Origin: Pseudocercospora fijiensis CIRAD86
Taxonomy: Eukaryota; Ascomycota; Dothideomycetes; Mycosphaerellales; Mycosphaerellaceae
DNA: 64,000 nt
Direction of reading: 5' to 3'
Assembly: GCF_000340215.1 (NCBI RefSeq)
Contig: NW_006921534.1
Location: forward strand, 3,905,041-3,969,040
Shown here: positions 41,829 to 53,448 of the stretch, in pieces
Layout of the letters: each line of letters starts with the position of its first letter
Numbering within the stretch: position 1 is the stretch's first letter
Notes under the pieces: model-generated
What the model was told of the DNA's origin: nothing
Databases searched by the model: none
The model's input: the letters and a program-made list of their open reading frames with translations, nothing else
Translations under genes and position numbers: made by a program

Positions 41829-43631
41829 ATGTCTGACAGGGCCGACTACGTTGATACGCCGAATTCGGAGCAGTCCCGGCGACAGGCAGACATTGTCGAT
41901 AGACATCTCCCGGAAGGATACTCTGCTGAACCTGAGGCTGTGGTGTATGGCGATGGCGATGGCGCCACCGAGGAAGTCGAGGACTTTCCAATCGCTTCAC
42001 CGGAACCAGAATCCAGCCTGAAACTCCAAGGTGGCGACATGCACCGCGACATTTTCAAAATCAAAGCACGTGCCCAGCTAGATCAAAGCACGCTCAGGCG
42101 GTCCAACACATTTTCCCATCCGGCAAGCCCACGACTGATACCACGAGATGAGCCACCGGTTAGCGATCAGTTGGAACCTGGTGGGTTCCGCAGGCAGTAC
42201 GTCCAAAGGCATAAAGTGCAAAGACGACTTAGTACCGTTGCGACCCCTCTCACCAGGAACTTTGTCTCTTTTCTCGAATTATATGGGAGTTTTGCTGGCG
42301 AGGACCTCGAAGACACCGACTCCGATGATGAAACAGAATCCGCAATTGAGGAGGGAGAGCGCGATGCGGAGGAGAACAACGAAAGACGACCACTTCTTGG
42401 ACGACGCAAGAGTTCTAAGCGCATCAAGCGAGATGGCAACGCTGGAACGACTAAGACTTTCTTTACCTTGCTTAAGGCCTTCGTGGGTACCGGAATCATG
42501 TTCTTGCCAAAAGCCTTCAGGAATGGCGGGATTCTGTTCTCCTCATGTGTCCTCATTGGGACTTCCATCATAACGACTCTCTGCTTCCGCCTCCTCCTGC
42601 AATGCCGACAAAAGTATGGCGGAGGTGGGTACGGTGAGCTGGGCTCTTCAATTTTTGGCCACAAGTTCCGAGGACTCATCTTGGGATCCATCACCCTCTC
42701 CCAACTGGGCTTCGTCTGTGCAGGTCTAATCTTCACCGCGGAGAATTTGCTTTCATTCCTCAATGCCGTCGTCCCCATCGAGAAGCCACAGCCTTTCAGG
42801 ACTGACTCGCTCATTGCTATACAGTTCGTCCTCTTGTTGCCGCTGGCACTCATCCGCAACATCGGAAAGCTTGGCCCCGCAGCCATTTTGGCCGACGTCT
42901 TCATCCTCATCGGCCTGGTCTACATCTGGTGGTACGATATCAGCTCTCTCGGCTCATATGGAGCAGCACCCACCATGAAGCTCTTTAACCCTTCGGCCTT
43001 CACGCTCACAATAGGCTCAGCTATCTTCACATTTGAGGGCATTGGTCTCATCTTACCCATCCAGTCGTCAATGAAGGAGCCGGAGAAGTTCCCTTATCTG
43101 CTTTACGCAATCATGTTTATCATCACATGCATCTTCACGTCGGTAGGCGCCTTGTGCTATGCTACTTTCGGTGACGAGACAAAGATTCAGATCATATCAA
43201 ATTTCCCGCAGGATAGCAAGCTGGTCAACGCAGTGCAGTTCCTCTACTCAATGGCGGTCCTGGTTGGTGAGCCGGTTCAACTCTTTCCTGCTGTTCGTAT
43301 CATCGAGCAATCTTTGTTCGGTGATAAAGCCAGCGGTAAGAAGAGCAAGAGTGTCAAGTGGCAGAAGAATGGAGTTCGAGTCGCAGCTATGATCTTCTGC
43401 GGCGTTGTTGCCATTGTCGGCGCATCCGACCTGGACAAGTTCGTGGCGCTGATCGGAGCCTTTGCTTGTGTGCCATTGGTCTACATTTATCCACCGCTTC
43501 TACATTACAAAGGAATGGCGGAAACGAAGGGAGAGAAAATATACGATATTGCGTTGATGACTTTGGGTGTTGTCGCCATGATATACACGACTGGACAAAC
43601 TCTCAATCAATGGATTTCGGGAACATTATGA
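41829..43631 (+). CDS. Vacuolar amino acid transporter (AVT3/AVT4-like, AAAP family)
   Basis: A 600-residue protein from the ATG of MSDRADY. The first ~215 residues are hydrophilic and acidic (ESAIEEGERDAEENNERR). The AAAP core follows with TKTFFTLLKAFVGTGIMFLP, the typical first helix, and about ten further membrane segments, ending in VAMIYTTGQTLNQWISG. The long cytosolic N-terminus and the KAFVGTGIMFLPKAF motif fit the Avt3/Avt4 branch, which exports neutral amino acids from the vacuole. Location and direction are family inference. Single exon. No introns are needed. Confidence 0.9.
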   Translation: MSDRADYVDTPNSEQSRRQADIVDRHLPEGYSAEPEAVVYGDGDGATEEVEDFPIASPEPESSLKLQGGDMHRDIFKIKARAQLDQSTLRRSNTFSHPASPRLIPRDEPPVSDQLEPGGFRRQYVQRHKVQRRLSTVATPLTRNFVSFLELYGSFAGEDLEDTDSDDETESAIEEGERDAEENNERRPLLGRRKSSKRIKRDGNAGTTKTFFTLLKAFVGTGIMFLPKAFRNGGILFSSCVLIGTSIITTLCFRLLLQCRQKYGGGGYGELGSSIFGHKFRGLILGSITLSQLGFVCAGLIFTAENLLSFLNAVVPIEKPQPFRTDSLIAIQFVLLLPLALIRNIGKLGPAAILADVFILIGLVYIWWYDISSLGSYGAAPTMKLFNPSAFTLTIGSAIFTFEGIGLILPIQSSMKEPEKFPYLLYAIMFIITCIFTSVGALCYATFGDETKIQIISNFPQDSKLVNAVQFLYSMAVLVGEPVQLFPAVRIIEQSLFGDKASGKKSKSVKWQKNGVRVAAMIFCGVVAIVGASDLDKFVALIGAFACVPLVYIYPPLLHYKGMAETKGEKIYDIALMTLGVVAMIYTTGQTLNQWISGTL

Positions 43632-43900
43632 GTGGTGGCGAGGAAGCATTTTTGAACAGCATTGGTGTGCGAAAGTTAAGAAAGCATTGTAAAAAGGTAG
43701 ATCATTACAGCAGTTACGAATTTCCAATGCGAAACGAAAGACATTAATAGGTAGTCAGCCAAGATTGAAGAGCATGTGAAAGATCCAGACCCTCCAAACT
43801 CTTGGTCCAAGCTTTGCACTGTCATGCCACCTCTCTCAGCTTCGGCTTGTTTCCACAAATTTACCACCACGACAAAGCGTATCGCATACCTCCAGCCACG

Positions 43901-44582
43901 ATGAGCTCCAAAGTAATCAGCATCAGCTCGATAGGGCATTTCAAGCAGACTACTGCATCCGCGACATACACGATTGTGGACTTCTATGCCGATTGGTGCG
44001 GCCCATGCAAAGTGATCTCGCCAGTCTTCGAGCAGCTCGCCGCGCAGGAGTCGAAACCCGGTCGCATAGTCTTCTGCAAGGTCAACGTGGACAACCAGAG
44101 AGATGTTGCTGGCATCTATGGCATTTCTGCGTAAGTCGCGCATACACGAGTCGAAGGAGGGCGAGGCTAACACGCACATCAGGATGCCAACCTTCCTCGT
44201 CCTAAAAGGATCCAAAGTCACCGAAACCATTCGCGGCGCCAATCCTACTGCCCTTCGATCCGCCGTCCTTTCCGCCGCTGCCGATGCGGCCAAAGGTCCT
44301 GCGAAGCAAAGCGCCGCTTTCTCTGGTTCGGGACAGAAGTTGGGAGGCGAGAGCAGTGGCAGACCTTTGGGTGGAGGATCAGGACCTGCGATGCCAGCGA
44401 TTCCGAATGTTGCGGAGATGTTGACTGCGCCTGGACAATTCGCGCAAGGAAGAGGCGTCCCTGCTATGATTGTGAGGTTTTTGGGACTTTATTTCAGCAC
44501 ACTATTCAGCTTTGATCCGATGAAGACGGCGGAGGAGAGTCCATTTGCTGTCAGGAAGGCGAACTTCAACAAGGCGAGATGA
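43901..44582 (+). CDS. Thioredoxin with C-terminal extension
   Basis: Model: 43901-44130 and 44183-44582, about 209 residues. The start is the ATG of MSSKVISIS. The thioredoxin fold occupies residues ~1-105 with the active site DFYADWCGPCK and the cis-Pro segment MPTFLVLKGSKV, split by the intron just before it. A Gly/Ser/Pro-rich linker (GGGSGPAMPAIP) and a terminal segment (VRFLGLYFSTLFSFDP) extend it well past the usual ~105 residues. The extension resembles fungal Txnl1/PITH-less or Tim-like variants only loosely. The redox role is secure; the location is not. Confidence 0.85.
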
Positions 44583-44878
44583 GGGGAATGGGAATATCAT
44601 GAGGGATGAGGGCGTTTGTGGAGTTTGAGGATTAAGAGCGAGATACCTTCTGCTAGGCATTAGATGGAGTACGTGAGACCTGGGTTACGTTACGAGCTGC
44701 AATGGACAACGAAATTTCGCGGCATCTCAGGGATATACTGTTTCTCGAAGCACCCGATATTCTATTATGCCACATGTGTCTTAACAGAACAAGGTAAACT
44801 CGTGGGCAGCAAACTTCATTGTCAATATATGAGTTTTACACATGTCTTGGAACTCTCCCCGAACGCAGCATCGATTTC

Positions 44879-45406
44879 ATGGCGCCGACTGATAGGAAGA
44901 AAAAAGGCGTACAAAAAAACAAGCCCACCAATCATGCGAAGCCCGTGCAACCAGCGCAAGACATCGTTCAATTATGGTGGCAGCATCCAGCTCGGATCCA
45001 AGCTTGGGAAGAATTAAAGACCAAAATCGACGAAGCAATCGATATAATGGACGCAGAATACCTGGAACTCAAAGACGTCCACGATCTCATGCTTCCCAAA
45101 GCCGCAGAATATGCACAAGATTTTCTCGAGGATGGTGTTCTTCTCAGAGATGCTGTCGTCGCTGAGCTGCAGCGTGAAGGGCAGGAGGTGGAGATAGAGA
45201 ATCACGATGACTTGATCAACGGTCGAGGAGATAATCCGGTGAAATATTCTCAGGCAAAGGCTCTGGTGATTGAAATGGTTCAGAAGACTATCATCGTCAA
45301 GCAGGAGGTGCGTAGGTTGAGGAAAGGGATAAGTTATGAGGCGTGGAAGAGAATCCAGGAGGAGGCTGTTGCGAGGCGTTGGGAAGCCGGTGAGGAACCT
45401 TCTTAG
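44879..45406 (+). CDS. Hypothetical protein
   Basis: A 175-residue frame from the ATG of MAPTDRKKK; the frame upstream has no ATG. The N-terminus is Lys-rich, and the rest is mostly charged helix (WWQHPARIQAWEELKTKID, KYSQAKALVIEMVQKT). No family was recognised, and there is no signal or membrane segment. It lies just downstream of the thioredoxin gene on the same strand, with no clear functional link. It has coding-like composition and length but could be spurious. Confidence 0.5.
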   Translation: MAPTDRKKKGVQKNKPTNHAKPVQPAQDIVQLWWQHPARIQAWEELKTKIDEAIDIMDAEYLELKDVHDLMLPKAAEYAQDFLEDGVLLRDAVVAELQREGQEVEIENHDDLINGRGDNPVKYSQAKALVIEMVQKTIIVKQEVRRLRKGISYEAWKRIQEEAVARRWEAGEEPS

Positions 45407-45598
45407 ACGGAACAACACACATCGATTGAGAGTCTCTGGGCTTGCCGCAGGTCTCTGCGGGCCTCGTGTACCCGGTGTTTCATAATTCAATGCGGCTATA
45501 TTGCTACTGTCTACAACACTGTGAGCTTGGTGCTCCTATTAACGCGGAGATGACGATCGCGATCGATTCTTCAGGCGCTGACCAGAAGGTATAACTCC

Positions 45599-46581
45599 TC
45601 AACAATCCTTGTTCCAAAATAACTGGGCATATCTAGGCACTGTGTCGAAAGACGTGAAGCCTCCGCCCGTGCTGTTCGTAACGTTCACCCATCCTGTAGT
45701 GTTCCCTGTCAAGTATTTCGCTGTCGCAGCGGCAAAGAAGCTCGTCACATAGACATCTACCAGAGTGCTATCGTCGGTGATGTTGCTTGTTGAGACATTT
45801 GCGGCCACGTAATGTGGAGTGTTATAATAGCCCCGGTTGAAATGGATGGTATTGTCTCCATCGCTGCCGAAGTCATCAGTTGTGTAGTATCCAGGAGTGG
45901 TCCAGAGTCCAGTTGAATAATTGTAGACATTGCGATCATTGTTTGACTGACGCTTGTAGACAGGATCGACCTGCATGTTGGCCAGGATGTTCTTGGCAAC
46001 TCCCCATGGTGCTGTCATATATTGCCACAGATTCGTGTATGGGTTGGACTAGTACGCATTGTCAAGGGTGAACCGTCCCTTCAGAATGTCATAACGGAAA
46101 CCACCTGTGTTGGTCATAATGATTCGCGGATGAGCAGATGTGTTGCGACCTTGCGCATAGACGACTGCTGGAAAAACTGTCGTCGTGAGCCAGGTATAGA
46201 TAGGAAGTGTTGAACCCTTGCTGCAAGGACGCTGTATGTTTCTCGAAAGTGGGACGATTAAAGTCCAGACTCCAAATACTGGCGAGTCCACGTCAAATCT
46301 GACGACTTTTGTTGAATGACTTCGAAATCAAATGCTAGCTTAGGAATAGCAGAGACCTTCGTGATCTTGATGGTGCCGCTGCCATTTGGAGATCTAGCCT
46401 TGGTAACACTCGGTAAAAAGCCATCGATGCTTGTCCAGCCCACCGTCTCACAATATCGTCCTGCAGCGGTGCCCATCGCTGAGGCATCGAAAGCCACCGC
46501 ATCTCGAATGTGGCGATGTCCACCGAATATCTGAGTCTTCCAAAGCAGCAATTTAGATTGTTCCGATGGAGACATGTTCAA
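45599..46581 (-). pseudogene. Relic of a metallophosphoesterase/5'-nucleotidase-like gene (YHR202W type)
   Basis: Read on the minus strand, three pieces match the C-terminal half of fungal calcineurin-like phosphoesterases. First, [20 protein letters not shown] with [15 protein letters not shown]. Second, one frame over, RIIMTNTGGFRYDILKGRFT. Third, after an in-frame TAG at 46049-46051, SNPYTNLWQYMTAPWGVAKN through FDTVPRYAQLFWNKDC. Thus a frameshift near 46265 and a nonsense codon are visible. The N-terminal catalytic half (metal-binding DxH and GNHE) was not found upstream. Living members are probably secreted or vacuolar hydrolases. Clearly non-functional as read. The family call is from motif memory. 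Confidence 0.65.
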
Positions 46582-49356
46582 CCTCAGGCCTCACTTTCTC
46601 GGCAAGCGGCAGTGCGGGCCGACATGATCCAAGCTTCATCGCTTCGTCTTCTCAAAGTTCAAAATTGCACACGCTCTTCAACTTCTCATCACGCGAAGAA
46701 CAACAACACTGGTCCGCACCAACACCAGTCCTTGAATCGTTGCTGTGCATCTCCAACATGGTGAAGTGAGCCTGCACACGCGTCTCGGTAGGTCACCGCA
46801 CACTTCCCACTAAATGTCCTGATGAAATGGCAAAACCGCAAACTAGAGTCTTTGACCTCCAAGGAGGACTGAAACTGCATTGCTACGTCAGTCTGATTGA
46901 CTTTCGACCACAACTATACGTTGAATAGTTGGTCAGCATCCAAATGCTAATCATTCTTCATAGGCGCCGCCGAGCTCGCGTCTTTGTCCTCGAATGATCG
47001 ATTCTACCTACCCTTCGACCAGCTGGCGCTGTTCAACTCCCAGAACCTGCAGCAGCAAGCGATTGCCGGCTGCCTCGCAGCATTTGGGAGTGACTGTGGA
47101 TGGTACAGACCAGGTAAGCAGGGCTATCCCAACTCCGACCCTGAAATGATGATTTAAGCAAAAAATTGGAATTACCGGCCGAGGTGCTACTCACACCGCT
47201 GGCGAGAACATTGGCTCATTATATCTGATCTTTGGGATCACTTCTGCTTTAGCTTGGACGCTCTTGCCGAACGGAATGCTGACAGCTGACAGGAATGAAG
47301 CATTGCGCAAGCTTTGTCGACCTCGTGACTGAGACCACGAAACTCCTTTCGACCTCGCACATACCGCATTCGCACATCCCTTTTGTTATCACCCTTTCAC
47401 CATACCCAAACAATCGGAGCCACTTCCGCCGACGTGGCTATCGACGCAATGTCAGATAAGTTTCGAACCTACCTCGAGACTCGCAGCGAGGGCATATCAG
47501 GAAGGCGCCCTGTGCCAAATGCAGCACCTGGCATGGCTGTCACCAGTTCGGCTGTAGCGAGGGCATGGCCAGTCAAATCATGAGCACGCTGCAGCAAACA
47601 AGATCTCCGGCTGTAGCGGAGCCCGAGAAGAAGCAGCGCAAGAGGGCGAAATCTGACCTTGTGGCCGGACAACGGTGAGTAATTGAAATCACCTCTCCAT
47701 CTCCACTATCATCTGATGAAGCGGCACTGGGCTCCGATAACATCACATGAGCCGATATGCCAATCTGTGACAGGCCTAGAAAACCTCGTCCACTGATCTA
47801 CGCCACTTACTTCGCAAATTCTATCAACAGTGCCTCTGAGCTCAGCTAATGTGACTTAGATACCAAGAGCCACGTCAATCTGGAGTCGTCATCGCCGTAA
47901 CTCCAATTGCCACTCCACGACTGTGCCATCCGAAGGCTTTTGGACCATTTCGCTGAGCAAGGTCGCCAAGAGCAGCTTGAAGCAGATTTCATTGCGTTCA
48001 TCAACGCAGCGTCGGCATGAAGTCGTTCATCGAAGTCGTGTCATCCATGACTCCAATCCCTCGGTACGTTTGTGCACCTGTCAAACTCGCTGCGTGTGCT
48101 CTGATGAGCTCTTGATGACGAGTCTGATCCGGCATTGCCGATGCAGACACAACCTTTCTTTTACCATTCATGCAAACCTGATCATGCACTTCTCCGCAAT
48201 CAGCCCTTCCAGATGTCGCTAGCGAACTATGCTTACCAAGATACAGCCAGTGCGTCGACAGAGATACCGGGTTTCAGAGAGACACTATGCCGCAATTCAT
48301 GGTGGTAAGACTACCCGGTATTCCCCCCAACTCCGACTCAAATGATGATTCAAAACAACAAAAGACAAGCATATGTCCGAGCTGCTGTGACAGGTAGCAC
48401 AGACGAGAACGTTGCGATCCTGATACCTTGCATGCGGCAAATTGCGCAGTGACTCTGTCAACCTGTCTCCTCGCAGCTACTGACGTTTTCTCCAGTACTT
48501 CCCTCATGCGTCAACTCGACGAAGTGAGAGCGCGAAAGTCAGCGATTCTTTGGAAGGTGAGCTCCATATCCCCTTTGCTGCACTTCCTACTCCATGATGA
48601 TTCTATTTCATATCTCACGACGGTCGACATAGCAGCCAAAGGCTGCGTTGATGAGATGGCCCCTGACAGGGCCTTTGACGCTGATCGTACAACACACATC
48701 ACTTTCAGTCATGAGCTCCATCAAGAATCATACTGACTAGCAGCAGGAAATCCTAGTCGCGAGCACTGTGAGCTGTTTGTATAGGAGTCAGCACCGTCCG
48801 GGAGGCGGTGTAATGCGAAGCTCCTCGCTCGATGAGCGGCGAGCGCAGGGAAGCTCTAGTGTCATGTCACCCTGGACGCCGGAAGCTCAGCCTCTGCAAC
48901 CACGCCGAGCGCCATTGCCGCTGCATCCACGCATCGACAGAGTACACGGATGGTCTCAGGCCCAAACAGGGCATTCACGATCTGGGCATTCACGATCTGG
49001 GCATTCACGATCTAGCGATGCCGTACTCGAGCTCGAACGAGATCTCCGACAGCGACTCAATGCTGCAGCGGCCTTCTATGTCGCCGACGTCCTTTTGAGA
49101 GTCTCACGCCAGGTGCTTTTCGCGGAGCGACGTGATCGCGTACAAAAAGAGAGCTGTTGAAGGGAAGCGCCAGCATGCAATCGACCATCCGGGCTTCCGG
49201 TACCAGCCACGCTAGATGCAGGTTACGTAGACGCGAATGCAGCAGCTCGTCACGCTCGAACCTCGCAAAACCTCCCGCAAAAAGCCCTGAATTGCGTAGA
49301 CTACACGTGATAGCATAGTGAAGGCGATTATCAAAAACCAATGCTCTACAGCACAC
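46582..49356. other. Gene-poor stretch with possible eroded coding pieces
   Basis: About 2.8 kb with no recognised gene. Coding-like fragments appear in different frames: MSDKFRTYLETRSEGISG at 47449 and MASQIMSTLQQTRSPAVAEP at ~47562, the latter ending at a GTGAGT donor. Another is RLLDHFAEQGRQEQLEADF near 47935. A segment CCAACTCCGAC...AATGATGATT occurs at ~47129-47154 and again at ~48327-48350. A 15-base unit GGGCATTCACGATCT is repeated three times at 48969-49013. I read this as decayed accessory sequence, but a small multi-exon gene cannot be excluded. Confidence 0.4.
48969..49013 (+). repeat. 15-bp tandem repeat, three copies (GHSRS in frame)
   Basis: GGGCATTCACGATCT occurs three times head to tail. 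It lies inside a 130-codon open frame (48768-49160) where it codes GHSRS x3. The frame has no recognised domain. Confidence 0.85.
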
Positions 49357-51078
49357 CTAGACCTTCACTCCTTCCCTCAATTTCAATCTGACCATCATTG
49401 GCGGCTTCTTCCAAATGAAGTATGTCTTCATGCCCTTTGTCCATTCCTTGCTTTCTGGCAGCAGTTCCCAATCAAAATGCCACACAAACTTTGCTAATGC
49501 TATCCGCATCTCAAGGTATGCTAGATTGATGCCGATGCAAGAGCGCGGGCCAATCGAGAATGCTGCGCTATGTCAGTGCCGCCTTCTCAGCGCATGGTGA
49601 AAATGGATAGACTCACGATTCGATGCTGCCTTGTTGTCATCTCTGAACTCGGGAGGGCAATCATCGCCCTTCAGCCATCTCTCGGGATGGTATTCTGCCG
49701 GAACATTGAAATACCTGGAGTCACGCGCCATCGGATAGTTCTGCGACGTCACACATACACCAGCTGGGATATATTGGCCATCGACTGTAGCGCCTGGCGA
49801 GACTCTCAACGCATGTGACGGAGCTGGAGGGAAGAGTCTCAAAGCTTCCTCAATGCAGCCATGCAGGAAAGGTAATTTGGCCGGGGTAGTCGAATCGCCC
49901 ACGATCTGGTCCGAAGAAGTAAAAGCACCTCGTACCTCATCCTGGAGCCTCTTCAACGCTTCTGGATAATGGGAGAGATAGAACGTGGCGCCGGACAGTG
50001 CTGATGCCGAAGTCTCGGACCCAGCAACAATCAGCATGATGGCCTGCGAGACAAGCCCTTCTTCCGTATATTGTCCTTTCCGGAGAATATCAGAAAAGAA
50101 ATCTTCAGTATCTCTCTTCGTCCCCTTCTCAACTCGAGCTGCGACTCTTTCACACGTATACTTTCGGAGCTCAACCCGATTCTGCTCCAACTTCTTAATC
50201 GGTACGACGAATGGTAGACCAAATTTGAGAATCGGTATCCTTCGAATCATGTCATACATGATCCCGAACGTCAAGGACCCGAACAGTATATCAATCCAAG
50301 GATGCGTGGTGGCTGTTTTCACGCAGTCAAAAGAGGCTCCAAACGTCAAGTCGCCGATTATGTCAAAGGTCAACCAATTCCACGCTTCTACGATGTCAAT
50401 TCCATGAGGTCCAGTGCCTTCGCGGGCTAGCATGGAGATCCAAGCGTCGGTATATTGGAGGACGATCGGTTCTTGTTCCTTCAAGGCTCGAGGCGAGAAG
50501 GCGTGGGTGAAGGCTGCCTTCTGTTTCTGGTGCTCGGCTATGTCGCGCGTGGAAAAGAGGTGTGGTGTGTCAGGACGAGCGTAGGAGAGGGATTTGGGCA
50601 TGCCGGGCTTGCTTTTGGTCGGGTGATAGTAGATGTCTTTCACGGCTTCAGGTCGAGCGAAGGAAAGCTCGTTGGGAGAGATGCGGACGATGTCGCCTGA
50701 TGGAGCCGTGAGTCGAATTCAGTGGCAGGAATTGCAAGGCTGTTGTTACCATATTGCTTGTGTATTTCTGTGAAGATATAGGGAAGATGACCGCTCAACG
50801 AGGATTTGACGAACCACGCCTAGTGGCACGCTGAGCATTAGCTTCGCCACTTCAAGCAGCACTACGCCAGACAATACCTCGGAGAGTGCGGCTAGCTTGG
50901 GTCCTGGGTATTTGGCCAAAGGGTGGAAGAAGAGATTGTAGATGCCAAGACTAATGTAATAGCCAACGAGCTGAGGTAAGTGTTAGTTCCCAACGAGTAG
51001 GAAAAGCTCTTGGGCGTCACTTACAACAAGCAGTCCAATCGTAGCCAGCTGCCAGAAGTTGACACTTAGTTGAGCCAT
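49357..51078 (-). CDS. Cytochrome P450 (isotrichodermin C-15 hydroxylase-like group)
   Basis: Model: complement of 49357-49562, 49617-50696, 50750-50819, 50878-50970 and 51025-51078. It starts [12 protein letters not shown], a membrane anchor, and continues with [21 protein letters not shown]. Family marks follow in order: I-helix [10 protein letters not shown], ExxR in [16 protein letters not shown], and the heme loop [11 protein letters not shown] with the Cys ligand. All four introns are 53-58 bases with consistent phase. It belongs to the broad fungal P450 group that includes CYP65/TRI11-like hydroxylases. The substrate is unknown. No secondary-metabolite backbone gene is adjacent, and it is 21 kb away from the RiPP cluster. 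Confidence 0.92.
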
Positions 51079-52006
51079 TATGGCGACCAAGATATGCTTA
51101 GCGAAGAGAGATGGCGAAAGAAAGGGCAGCGCAAGACGACCAAGATTCGCTTGCTTACTCGACTACATTGTCGAGATGAAAGCGAGACTTATCGTGCGGA
51201 TCTCCACAACCAACTGCTGTACTCCTTTTTGGCGAACTCACTTCCGCATTCTTGCGCTCAATCAGGGTCAGAGGCTCATCAGACTCAGAGCATCCGGAAA
51301 GTCCAGATAGCGGCTCGTGTTTTCTAAGGTTTGGTTGGCATTAAGGTTGTCGCTGGGAGGCAGTGGAGTAAAAGTCCTACTTTGACCAACGCTCATTCCG
51401 AGGCAGTGTGTTTTTAAGGGCGCGGTCAACAGCCAAGTCTTTGATATACATACCATGCAGTGGTGTGGTATGCGGCCGCATTCGGGATGCTTCCTGTCGC
51501 TTCGGAGAACGATGCTTACAGAAACTGGCCGATTCCGAGGGTAGAGTTTTGAGCAAGCTGATTACCAATTTCTCGCTTAACAAGGCATATTGGACTTGCT
51601 ATTGGACAAGATCAAAGTTTACGGGTATTCTCCTTCCGCGAAGACAGGGAGGACTGCTGTACTCCAGGATAGACACAGGGGTGTGGCGTGTCGAACAGAG
51701 AGTTTCTCCTACCTAAACGAGCGAAGAAGGAAAGTCGAAGGAATTGGCTCCGGAGAGAGAGGCCGTTTCTGCATGTTCACCATGAGAACCGTGTCCAATA
51801 CGAAGAACACCTTCACCTGATGAGCACCGAGACTCCATCGCTGCCTTGCTCCAATAAAAGCTGCAATCCGATCATCCAAAAAGCCAACACCATCGATCTG
51901 TCACTCGATCGGCTAGTTTAGGAACCCTGTGTTCCGTTGGTTCTTGAAAGAGGGTGTATTGTAGTTTCCTCAAAGCGAACCAAAACAGGGAGCATCAAAT
52001 CGTAAT
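51079..52006. other. Intergenic between the P450 and centrin
   Basis: About 0.93 kb. Includes the P450 promoter. TTAGGAACCCTGTGTTCC at 51918-51935 matches 17 of 18 bases at 10458-10475, and both are followed by a GAGGGT word. No gene recognised. Confidence 0.45.
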
Positions 52007-52817
52007 TCAGCCGCCCAGACAAATGCCAAGAAACTCGTCTCTACTTATCCCACCTTCTCCTCGCACATCGAATTCGTCAATCATAGCCTGCAGTTCCTCC
52101 TCCTGAAGCCCTTCTCCCAATTCCCTTGCAACCCTTCTCAGGTCCTGGAGCTGTATCATACCCTTGTTGTCCGCATCGAACAGCTCAAATGCCCGTAATA
52201 TCTCTTCTCTCGGGTCCCGATCCAGGATCTTTTGCGCCGCTATCGTCACGAATGCTTGATGGCTCAGCAATAATCGCGAAGGGCCAGAGAATGTCGGCTG
52301 TTGCGAGATGGGTGCAGGATGTCCGGGAGGGTGTATGCTGGAGGCGGGTACGCCATTCTGTTGTAGAATTTGCAAGAGCTCGGATTTGGGTATCTCGAAT
52401 CCTAAAGCTTTCAGTGCGACCTTCAGCTCGTGGTAGTCGATGTGAGAGTCCTTGTCCAGGTCGAAAAGCGAGAACTAGAGATCGCAGTCAGTATATCATG
52501 TTCTGGCCCAGGGAATGCTTTCTGGCGCATGCCGCTTCATTGATCTCTTCTCTCTGCTCTTCGCTTATGCGCTCAAGCGCATCACGCTCCTCGGCCTCTC
52601 TTCTTTCCCTTTCCTCTCTTTCCCGCCTTTCGCGCTCCAGGCGCTGCGTTTCTCGTTGCTGTTGTGTCGTCGATGGGCCGGCCGCTCCATAGCCTGTGGG
52701 ATTCTGCTGAGGCGCTGCGAAAGGCGTTTGCGAAGCATAGGGAGTCTGCGCGCCGGCGCCGCGAGTCAATCCCGAGGTGTATGGGCGCGAAGGAAAAGGT
52801 TGGTGGGAGGTCGCCAT
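52007..52817 (-). CDS. CDC31: Centrin (Cdc31-like EF-hand protein)
   Basis: Model: complement of 52007-52474 and 52533-52817. A ~70-residue disordered Pro/Gln N-terminus is followed by a charged helix (RLERERREREERERREAEE) and then EF-hands. The first EF-hand, FSLFDLDKDSHIDYHELK, starts directly at the intron end. A degraded second, AFELFDADNKGMIQLQDL, and a last, FDVRGEGGISRDEF, follow. The order and the motif EEQREEINEAFSLFD match centrins, which act at spindle pole bodies and in mRNA export. The only join that keeps NEAFSLFD uses a GC-AG intron (donor GCATGC, branch-like CTGAC, acceptor CTCTAG); no GT donor is near. The insert IHPPGHPAPISQQP between EF-hands is unusual. Confidence 0.85.
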
Positions 52818-53448
52818 TGGGAATAAAGCGCGGGAGGTGCTATCGAGATGGACAAAGCTCCAAGAAGTGGGGTAAGGAAGATTCCTGAATCACAATATGG
52901 AAACGGCTACTCCATATACTCCGCGCGTATCGTACAAGGCACCAAAAGCAGGTGAATGGTCGTGAAGAGTGCAGCCAATTCAATGTTGATGTTAAGGTTT
53001 TGGTTCACGCGTCGCGCGTTCTCAAGTGGGTCCAGGGTCTCGCCTTCTTCTCGCGCCTTACCCAGCCACTTCACTCCACACTCCACAACCTCCCTCCCTT
53101 CTCACCAACATACGGCGAGGATAATCGGACACGCTCTGCACGGAGCAATTGAGACCAACTGACTGTCTGCGTCATACCTACAACTGCTCAATTCTTGCGA
53201 TGGAGCTGTCTGTCGCGATGACTTCGCCGAGCGTATCTGAGCCTACCTACAGCTACCTACAGCTACATACAGCTACCTACCTACAGCTACCACCAGCCTG
53301 TTGAGCGAAGAACTCAGAGGTCGGCATAACTCAAAGCCATCATCGGAGTTCGCCATACCCTGTACAGCTACTTAAGAATCCTGGTGCCGACGCTCAAGAC
53401 TGCAAATGCTCGACTGAACCGCCGCACGTCACATCTTGTTGGACATAT
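52818..53448. other. Intergenic with a CTACCTACAG repeat
   Basis: Upstream region of centrin. It contains a 10-base unit CTACCTACAG repeated about five times at 53243-53292 with small changes. No gene recognised. Confidence 0.5.
53243..53292 (+). repeat. 10-bp CTACCTACAG minisatellite
   Basis: About five copies of CTACCTACAG, one with CTACATACAG. Non-coding. Confidence 0.85.

Noticed and set aside
49357..51078. P450 as part of the RiPP cluster
   Set aside because: It lies about 21 kb beyond the ABC transporter with many housekeeping genes between, so linkage is not supported.
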